From JBBQFI01 sp038321775 (GTDB taxonomy: Bacteria > Verrucomicrobiota > Verrucomicrobiia > Chthoniobacterales > UBA10450), in assembly GCA_038321775.1 (NCBI GenBank), contig JBBQFI010000005.1, forward strand, positions 62,001 through 126,000: DNA of 64,000 nt, read 5' to 3'. Below, in pieces: positions 59,264-64,000 of the stretch. A program made the position numbers and the translations under genes. The notes beneath the pieces were generated by a model, which was given only the letters and a program-made list of their open reading frames with translations, was not told the DNA's origin and searched no databases. Position 1 is the stretch's first letter. Each line of letters starts with the position of its first letter.

Positions 59264-59860
59264 CTAATCCGCTCGCGCCAACAAACTCGATTCTTCCGCC
59301 GGGACAAGATCGGCGATGCGTTTTTCTGAAATCGTCACGTGCATCCCGATGTGCACCGCGTCGTAGAGTTTGATCACGTCTTTCGTTCGCATGCGGATGC
59401 AGCCGAAGCTCGCGACTTTACCAATGCGGCGTTCCTCCGGTGTGCCGTGAATATAAATGCAACGATCGTGCGCGCCGCGGTTCTGGCTTTCCATTCCGCG
59501 CAACCAGATCACGCGCGAGACGATCGCATCGCGTCCAGGCGCATTCGCGTTCACCACTTCGCCCGTCGCGACGCGATTTTTAATAACAGTGCCGGCCGGA
59601 AGATCGTCGCCGAATTTTCCCGACACGAACAACGTCCCGAGCGGCGTGCGATAACTTCCCGCCGCGTCCCCGGTTCCGAATTTCGAGGTCGAGATGGAAT
59701 AAGATGCTAAGACCTTTCCGCGATCGACCAGCGCGAGTCACTGATCCGCAACGCTCACCACAACTTCGGCGCTTACACCAAGGGCCGCCAAATTCTGTAT
59801 GGAACAAGCGATCAGAATGAACAAGGCAGCGACGATTCGTTCGGCGGCTCGTAAAGTAGC
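59264..59860 (-). pseudogene. L,D-transpeptidase with in-frame TGA
   Basis: From about 59632 the open frame encodes GTVIKNRVATGEVVNANAPG, YIHGTPEERRIGKVASFGCI with the catalytic Cys, and a C-terminal strand. Upstream the same reading frame is LALVDRGKVLASYSISTSKF, preceded by VSVADQ and a TGA (near 59738-59740) where an Arg CGA would fit. A signal-like stretch lies further up, next to a REPIN that interrupts the expected start. The gene seems dead or in decay. Confidence 0.75.
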
Positions 59861-59914
59861 GCAACTTTTCAAGTTGCGATTCATAACGATAGGCAAGTTG
59901 AAAACTTGCCCTAC
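59856..59914. repeat. REPIN-like pair of hairpins at the pseudogene 5' end
   Basis: GTAGCGCAACTTTTCAAGTTGC (59856-59877) and, inverted, GGCAAGTTGAAAACTTGCC followed by CTAC (59892-59914) are two related hairpins in opposite orientation, the layout of a REPIN. They sit where the L,D-transpeptidase gene should begin. Confidence 0.7.
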
Positions 59915-59924
59915 TTTATTTGCG

Positions 59925-60257
59925 TCATCGAGATGCATTCGGATGCGTGATCGAATGCACATCGCGAATGATCGAATCGATTTTGCGCACATCTTTGCGG
60001 CGTCCGTTCTGCGGCTTCAATTTGCGATTGCGCACAAGAATCATCAGCTCGCGGATATCGTGCAGGCGTTCGCGCGAAATGTCTTCGCCCTCCTTCGCCG
60101 CTGCCACCGCCTGCGTGCTCTCGGCCAGATCGATCTCCAGCCGCGCGACATAAGCGCGAATCGTCGCGCGCAGATCGCGCCGCAACGATCCCAGTTCGGT
60201 TTCCAACAACTTCGCGGGCGTAACTTCGTCTCGTTTCTGGCGTCGTGATTTTTTCAT
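59925..60257 (-). CDS. Hypothetical coiled-coil protein
   Basis: 110 residues, basic, with a long helical coil (RRDLRATIRAYVARLEIDLA, then STQAVAAAKEGEDISRERLH). No family recognised. The start overlaps the end of the LpxH-like gene by 4 bases, so it is co-transcribed with it. A cytoplasmic role is likely. Confidence 0.6.
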   Translation of the reverse strand: MKKSRRQKRDEVTPAKLLETELGSLRRDLRATIRAYVARLEIDLAESTQAVAAAKEGEDISRERLHDIRELMILVRNRKLKPQNGRRKDVRKIDSIIRDVHSITHPNASR

Positions 60258-61114
60258 GAAGTGGGAATAGCGGCCTGCGCCGGGTTGGTGGTTTGTGAAA
60301 ATGCCACTACGTCACGCGCGTGGAACGGATGGCGATCGATCATCTCGAGCGTGCCATCTTCGCGTTCGATCAAAGCCGAGCACGTCTCCACCCAATCGCC
60401 GCAGTTATAATAAGTCACCGCGCCGAACTGGTGGATGGCCGCGCTATGGATGTGTCCGCACAAGACTGCGTCCACGGAAAATTTCTCGGCGTACTTCACA
60501 ATCGCCAACTCGAACTTCCCGATAAAACTCACCGCATCCTTGACCCGCTTTTTCACGTAAGCGCTGAGCGACCAGTAACCGAGCCCGAATCGTCGCCGGA
60601 AAAAATTAATGAGCGGATTGAGCGAGAGCAAAAATTGGTAACCGAGATCGCCCGCAAACGCGAGCCACTTCACATTTTGCACCACGGTATCGAGTTCGTG
60701 TCCGTGAATGATGAGAATGCGCTGCCCGTTCGCCGTGCGATGGATCGCGTGCTTCTGGATCGTGATGTTGCCGTAGCCGCCGAAATAATCGGCCACCATC
60801 TCATCGTGATTGCCGGGGATATAAACGATGCGCGTGCCTTTGCGCGCCTTGCGCAAAATCTTTTGGATCACGTCATTGTGTTCCTGCGGCCAATAACGAC
60901 CGCGGCGCAGTTGCCAGATATCGATGAGATCGCCCACCACGTAGAGCGTTTCGAATTCGTAATCGCGCAGGAACTCGAGCAGCGCGCCCGCATTGCTCCC
61001 GCGCGTGCCCAGATGCACATCGGAGATCCACGCCGCGCGCACGCGTCGTTCGCCGCCCAGCTTCGGGCGCGCCGGTTCGAAGGAAAACCGTGGCGTAATG
61101 ATGTTGGGCGGCAT
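60254..61114 (-). CDS. LpxH-like metallophosphoesterase
   Basis: 286 residues. The calcineurin-type motifs are complete: AWISDVHLGTRGSNAG (D, H), VGDLIDIWQLR, YIPGNHDEMVADY, HGHE and GHIHSAAI. Closest in style to the UDP-2,3-diacylglucosamine diphosphatase family (LpxH) and its relatives in bacteria with unusual lipid A; the substrate is inferred. A Pho-box-like 15-mer lies 55 bases upstream, which would place it under phosphate control. Confidence 0.75.
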   Translation of the reverse strand: MPPNIITPRFSFEPARPKLGGERRVRAAWISDVHLGTRGSNAGALLEFLRDYEFETLYVVGDLIDIWQLRRGRYWPQEHNDVIQKILRKARKGTRIVYIPGNHDEMVADYFGGYGNITIQKHAIHRTANGQRILIIHGHELDTVVQNVKWLAFAGDLGYQFLLSLNPLINFFRRRFGLGYWSLSAYVKKRVKDAVSFIGKFELAIVKYAEKFSVDAVLCGHIHSAAIHQFGAVTYYNCGDWVETCSALIEREDGTLEMIDRHPFHARDVVAFSQTTNPAQAAIPTS

Positions 61115-61424
61115 CTCGATGTTGCCGGAATTTTACCAGCCCTCGCGTCTGCTAACCAAAGAGAGTTTTGTTACGTTTCTGTGTCGGAAACCGATCGCGC
61201 ATTTCCCCACCGCTTTCGCTGGCAGGCGGACACACGCTTCACCACCATTGCACGCCTCACACCATGGTGCGTTGGTACGCTCACACCATTGTCATTCTGA
61301 GCAAAGCAAGAACCTAACGAAGTCCGTTACGCGCGACCCATCTCTACACTCCCGACAACAAGTCCGGCGATGCCCATTCACTCGCGAATTAACGCCGCCT
61401 GACCGCGCTGCCGTTCGCTTCCCC
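61115..61424 (-). other. Gap between the LpxH-like gene and a small membrane gene
   Basis: No gene was recognised in these 310 bases. They hold the Pho-box-like site (61169-61183) and a CCTAACGA octamer (61313-61320). Confidence 0.5.
61169..61183 (-). promoter_or_regulatory. Pho-box-like 15-mer upstream of the LpxH-like gene
   Basis: On the minus strand the sequence is CACAGAAACGTAACA, identical to the site at 53401-53415 before pstC and in the same sense relative to its gene. This is the evidence for a shared regulator, probably PhoB. Confidence 0.5.
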
Positions 61425-61634
61425 TCAGAGCGCGCGCATCGCATGCACCGTCTCGGCGATCGGCCACGCCGAAATCGCGATCAGCACCGCGAATAGCAGC
61501 AACTCGATCACGAACGACCAGCGCGCTTCCCTGCGAAAGTCGTCGCCCGCTTTCCGAAGCGATGGACCCTGGCGATTTCTCCTGTGCGTCACGTTAATGA
61601 AGTGAGGATTCATAATAGAAGTGTTGTTATGCAT
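61425..61634 (-). CDS. Small membrane protein with basic N-terminus
   Basis: 69 residues from the ATG at 61634 (an ATG at 61613 is also possible). A basic head (VTHRRNRQGPSLRKAGDDFR) precedes one or two hydrophobic segments (WSFVIELLLFAVLIAISAWP). The pattern (FRREARWSFVIELLLFA) looks conserved, although I cannot name the family. It is probably anchored in the inner membrane. Confidence 0.55.
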   Translation of the reverse strand: MHNNTSIMNPHFINVTHRRNRQGPSLRKAGDDFRREARWSFVIELLLFAVLIAISAWPIAETVHAMRAL

Positions 61635-61795
61635 CCCTAAACCCGGCGCCGGAAGCGTCACGTTACAAACCGTGGCAATCACGTCACAATCTCGTGACTG
61701 AATCCGACCTTTAACGGCCTCATCCAGTGGATAGCTCGAATTGCGCAAAAGCGGATACCTGTTTGCGCATCGGAACAATCGTGAGGCCACCGACG

Positions 61796-61860
61796 TTCCC
61801 GAAATAGGCGAAAAAATGTTCGCAAAAAATGCGAATATTCGTCTACTTATAGTTAGGCGT
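61796..61860 (+). promoter_or_regulatory. attI-like leader of array 2
   Basis: 65 bp end in the core GTTAGGC (61852-61858) directly before the first cassette ATG at 61861. It has the same length and the same conserved blocks (ATAGGCGAAAAAATGTTCG and GCGAATATTCG) as the leader of array 1, inverted in the chromosome. It is the best attI candidate for array 2. No integrase gene is adjacent. Confidence 0.75.
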
Positions 61861-62220
61861 ATGCTCGTGCACACTGTGAAAATGACTTTATGGATTCTGC
61901 TTGTATTCTCGCTCGCGGTTCAATCTCATGCGGGCGATTCGAAGTTGACGGGCCAGGATTCACCGTTGCGGACGCTACCGTCGATGGACCAGCGCATGAT
62001 ATGGTGCGCCGAGCCCAAGTCGCCTACTGAGCGTCTGGGGCGCTATAAGGCCTTTTGGGAAGTCTATCATGAAGAAGACGGTGATGATAACGTTCAAGGC
62101 CGGGCAGTGCGCCGCTGCGCCTACATGCTTGCGCAGCTTTACCTTGAGACCGGCAACACGGCAAAGTGCCGTTGGTTCCTGAATTGGCTGGAGGAGCACG
62201 ATAGCGGATTTCTGCGATGA
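61861..62220 (+). CDS. Cassette gene 1 of array 2: secreted hypothetical protein
   Basis: 119 residues from the ATG at 61861, directly after the attI-like core. Signal peptide (MTLWILLVFSLAVQSHA), then an acidic body with QRMIWCAEPKSPTERLGRYK and AYMLAQLYLETGNTAKCRW, possibly a short helical repeat. No family recognised. A cysteine pair in the mature part may form a disulfide. Confidence 0.65.
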   Translation: MLVHTVKMTLWILLVFSLAVQSHAGDSKLTGQDSPLRTLPSMDQRMIWCAEPKSPTERLGRYKAFWEVYHEEDGDDNVQGRAVRRCAYMLAQLYLETGNTAKCRWFLNWLEEHDSGFLR

Positions 62221-62230
62221 TCACGCCAAT

Positions 62231-62354
62231 GCCTAACCAGACGATACAGCGAACGCCTACCCGTTGTTCGCTCCACACTTCTCATGACTAAACCATTCCA
62301 CCGCCGATCACCGGTCGCCTCCGGTAAGCGTCGCTGATCTTCTTTGCGTTAGGC
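62231..62354 (+). repeat. attC-like site 1 of array 2
   Basis: 124 bp bounded by GCCTAAC (62231-62237) and GTTAGGC (62348-62354), both full consensus. The inner GATACAGCGAACGCC and GCGTCGCTGATCTTC pair. Confidence 0.8.
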
Positions 62355-62356
62355 AT

Positions 62357-62740
62357 ATGGGTTGCTCAATCCTTCTGCTCGCATTCAGCACATTGATTGC
62401 TGGTTGCATGAGCGAAGCCGATCGCTACCAATGGAATCGTGCGCACGTCTATGTTTGCCCACGAGCGCGCAAGTTGGCGCCCACAGACATCGATTACATT
62501 ACCCGACTCGTGGCGCACGCAACGCCCCTCGTCGCTGTCTTGATTACACCACCTGCCGGGGACGACTCGCTGAAGACGATCCTTGTACAGACCGTTATTC
62601 GGAATCGCGAGGCAGATTGCGAAGAGCGCCAGTGTTACGGTTCCTGTACCGTGCAACGGACCGGGAGTAGTTGGCGTGTCACCGAATGCGCCGCGGGAAT
62701 CAGCCCGAGCTTGTGGCATGCACTGGGATGCATGCCGTGA
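62357..62740 (+). CDS. Cassette gene 2 of array 2: small lipoprotein
   Basis: 127 residues. A lipoprotein signal (LLLAFSTLIAGC, lipobox LIAGC) is followed by a body with six Cys, for example RNREADCEERQCYGSCTVQ. The start codon lies 3 bases after the attC core. No family recognised. Likely anchored in the outer or inner membrane and exported. Confidence 0.65.
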   Translation: MGCSILLLAFSTLIAGCMSEADRYQWNRAHVYVCPRARKLAPTDIDYITRLVAHATPLVAVLITPPAGDDSLKTILVQTVIRNREADCEERQCYGSCTVQRTGSSWRVTECAAGISPSLWHALGCMP

Positions 62741-62743
62741 AAT

Positions 62744-62879
62744 TCCTAACCTTGCGATGCAGCGAACCGCGGGCCGTCCTTATGCCTAGATTTGAGAGCT
62801 TGCGAACGTCAATTCACGCTCGCGCGCTTGGCCGCGTGGGTTACTTTACGCTGGTTGCTGATCTTGGGTCTCGTTAGGT
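62744..62879 (+). repeat. attC-like site 2 of array 2
   Basis: 136 bp bounded by TCCTAAC (62744-62750) and GTTAGGT (62873-62879). Its right arm GCTGATCTTGGGTCTCGTTA is the reverse complement of the left arm of the array-1 sites, so both arrays use one attC family in opposite chromosomal orientation. Confidence 0.8.
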
Positions 62880-62881
62880 CT

Positions 62882-63358
62882 ATGCGCGAGCTCATCGAGC
62901 GATTCAGCTATCGCTTCCAACTCTGGCAAAAAGAGCGCTATGGCGAGCACTTGGGCGCCGATCCCACAGCACCCCGAAACCCTCTGCGGTTCATCGCCGC
63001 CGTCGCAGTCATCTCCATCATTATCGACGCAACGAGGCCGCTGGTTTTCCACCACTCATTCGATAGGGTCGCCTTTTTTCGAATTCCCGTCGCGCTGCTA
63101 TTCCTCGTACTTTATCAGCTTAGGTCTCGGTACGCATGGCACGTCGTGATCGCTTGGGTGCCCGTCGCTTTCTTCGCCTATTGGATTCTCCGATTCATTG
63201 GATACTTGCTGTATCAGCCACGCGTACATTCACCGCTCGGCGACATTGTCTTTGGATTGCTTCACGTGGCACTTTCCGCTGCCATTTTTGTTTGGCTGCT
63301 TCGGGTTCGCGAGCGTTGGTTTGGATATGTTCAGGATGCGAGTTCAGAACAGACCTAA
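62882..63358 (+). CDS. Cassette gene 3 of array 2: four-helix membrane protein
   Basis: 158 residues from the ATG at 62882. Four hydrophobic segments (AAVAVISIIIDATRPLV, FRIPVALLFLVLYQL, WHVVIAWVPVAFFAYWIL, LLHVALSAAIFVWLL) separated by short loops. It shares a pattern (I-x-R-F...QLW...RYAW) with the array-1 membrane protein at 46948-47499. These are paralogous cassettes. Function unknown. Confidence 0.65.
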   Translation: MRELIERFSYRFQLWQKERYGEHLGADPTAPRNPLRFIAAVAVISIIIDATRPLVFHHSFDRVAFFRIPVALLFLVLYQLRSRYAWHVVIAWVPVAFFAYWILRFIGYLLYQPRVHSPLGDIVFGLLHVALSAAIFVWLLRVRERWFGYVQDASSEQT

Positions 63359-63364
63359 TCATGT

Positions 63365-63613
63365 ATGACAGACGATGGAGTTCCGCTGACATTTAGTATT
63401 GGCGGACAGGTTCTGCAGCGCATCCGTTACGGCGATGAACGAGACGATTGGGGAGCAGATCGCAAACCCTGTCACGATTGCGGCGTCACCAAAGGAGAGC
63501 TGCACATCTTTGGCTGCGACGTGGAGCGATGTCCGCGCTGTGGAGGACAGGCCATCCATTGCGAATGTCTCTATGATGACCAACATGTCGACGAGCCACG
63601 CGCAAAGACCTAA
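63365..63613 (+). CDS. Cassette gene 4 of array 2: zinc-ribbon protein of a common cassette family
   Basis: 82 residues. CHDCGVTKGELHIFGCDVER, then CPRCGGQAIHCEC, gives four zinc ligand pairs; the pattern CHDCGVxxGxLHxxGCDVERCPxCGG is widespread in small bacterial proteins. No attC-like site separates it from gene 3 (6-base gap), so both may share one cassette. Function is not established. Confidence 0.7.
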   Translation: MTDDGVPLTFSIGGQVLQRIRYGDERDDWGADRKPCHDCGVTKGELHIFGCDVERCPRCGGQAIHCECLYDDQHVDEPRAKT

Positions 63614-63724
63614 CCATGCCATTCGGCCCAACGTGGACCGCTGAGAAGCGAAGTTTGAAGGAAGAATTATGAAGGATGAAGTAAAAGCAACGCTGCCTCT
63701 CGCCAGCGGTCGCTGTTCTTAGGT
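63608..63724 (+). repeat. attC-like site 3 of array 2
   Basis: About 117 bp bounded by ACCTAAC (63608-63614) and a degenerate CTTAGGT near 63718-63724. Inner arms GTGGACCGCTGAGAAGCG and CCAGCGGTCGCTGTTC pair imperfectly. Confidence 0.6.
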
Positions 63725-63734
63725 AAAGCGCCTT

Positions 63735-64000
63735 ATGCTTCGAATTGGTGCAACTCTTCTGTCGTTGTGGGCCGGCTTTAACCTCGTTCTGGCGCTCGGC
63801 ATTCTGTTTATGGTTCTCGTCCTCGGCAAGAACGCTGCTTGCCTGCTAATCCTCTATAAGGATATCCAGGCTGTTGGGATAGATCCTCGCGCTCTCGCGA
63901 CGATCAACGCCTTGGCCGTGGTATTCAACGCTTGTGCCGCGGCGATTTGCGCTTTGTCGCTAGTGGTTATCTGGATTGCCCTGGTCAGGCGAGAGGTATG
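63735..64000 (+). CDS. Cassette gene 5 of array 2: membrane protein, cut by the window end
   Basis: At least 88 residues from the ATG at 63735; the 3' end lies beyond the window. Three hydrophobic stretches (LLSLWAGFNLVLALGILFM, VLVLGKNAACLLILY, AAAICALSLVVIWIALV) with a short polar loop between the second and third. No family recognised. It follows the third attC-like site and is probably the next cassette. Confidence 0.55.
   Translation, partial: MLRIGATLLSLWAGFNLVLALGILFMVLVLGKNAACLLILYKDIQAVGIDPRALATINALAVVFNACAAAICALSLVVIWIALVRREV

Noticed and set aside
360..61320. Octamer as a Chi- or KOPS-like polar motif
   Set aside because: Both orientations are about equal across the window, so strand polarity is absent at this scale.
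61425..61874. Long minus-strand frame extending into array 2 leader, considered as an integrase
   Set aside because: Contains no tyrosine-recombinase motif; only its last 69 residues look like a protein (the small membrane gene).

Overview
The window is bacterial chromosome, about 57% G+C by eye and gene-dense, with mostly housekeeping genes broken by several accessory regions. Gene content and protein style suggest a Verrucomicrobiota soil bacterium: paired NuoM-type subunits, a deoxyhypusine-synthase-like protein, a RAYT transposase, many REP-like hairpins and dockerin-tailed secreted enzymes. This assignment is inference; no 16S rRNA or tRNA gene was seen.

Layout. 0-4.2 kb: the 3' end of a nuo (complex I) operon with two NuoM-type subunits and NuoN, and an ORF6N gene inserted between the NuoM copies. 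4.2-16 kb: single genes (deoxyhypusine-synthase-like, DUF1579, nitroreductase, racemase-like, a MarR/EVE/monooxygenase cluster, Uup-type ABC-F, DUF3597) mixed with gene wreckage and hairpin repeats. 16-22.1 kb: an apparently co-transcribed defence island with a dual-GHKL-ATPase histidine kinase, a receiver-domain protein with an unrecognised C-terminal domain, a C5 methyltransferase, an EcoRII-type endonuclease and Vsr. 22.1-27.7 kb: small accessory genes beside korAB, with several extra copies of the korB 3' end. 27.7-43.7 kb: RAYT, DUF2891, a broken nucleoside hydrolase, tryptophan 2,3-dioxygenase, two secreted phosphoesterases, a P450, an AmgK/MurU-type pair, CPBP and MBL proteins, Prc peptidase and MaoC.

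43.8-49.1 kb is an integron-type cassette array on the minus strand: ten small genes separated by attC-like sites, ending at a 65-bp attI-like leader. A second array on the plus strand starts at 61.8 kb from a leader of the same length and architecture and runs off the window. No integrase gene is present. Between the arrays lie thyA, phoBR, pstCAB-phoU, CHAD and CYTH genes, a decayed L,D-transpeptidase and an LpxH-like phosphoesterase. This is a phosphate-sensing and uptake block in which two promoters share a 15-bp Pho-box-like sequence.

Three themes go beyond ordinary annotation. (1) Two back-to-back integrase-less cassette arrays share an attI-like leader. (2) Three unrelated genes (Uup-type ABC-F, korB, thyA) each have diverged extra copies of only their 3' ends lying downstream in the same orientation, as if gene 3' ends were integration targets. 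(3) The octamer TCGTTAGG/CCTAACGA occurs at least 25 times outside the arrays, against about two expected. It matches the recombination core of the local attC sites and is absent from the restriction island. All positions, counts and alignments were made by eye from the sequence.
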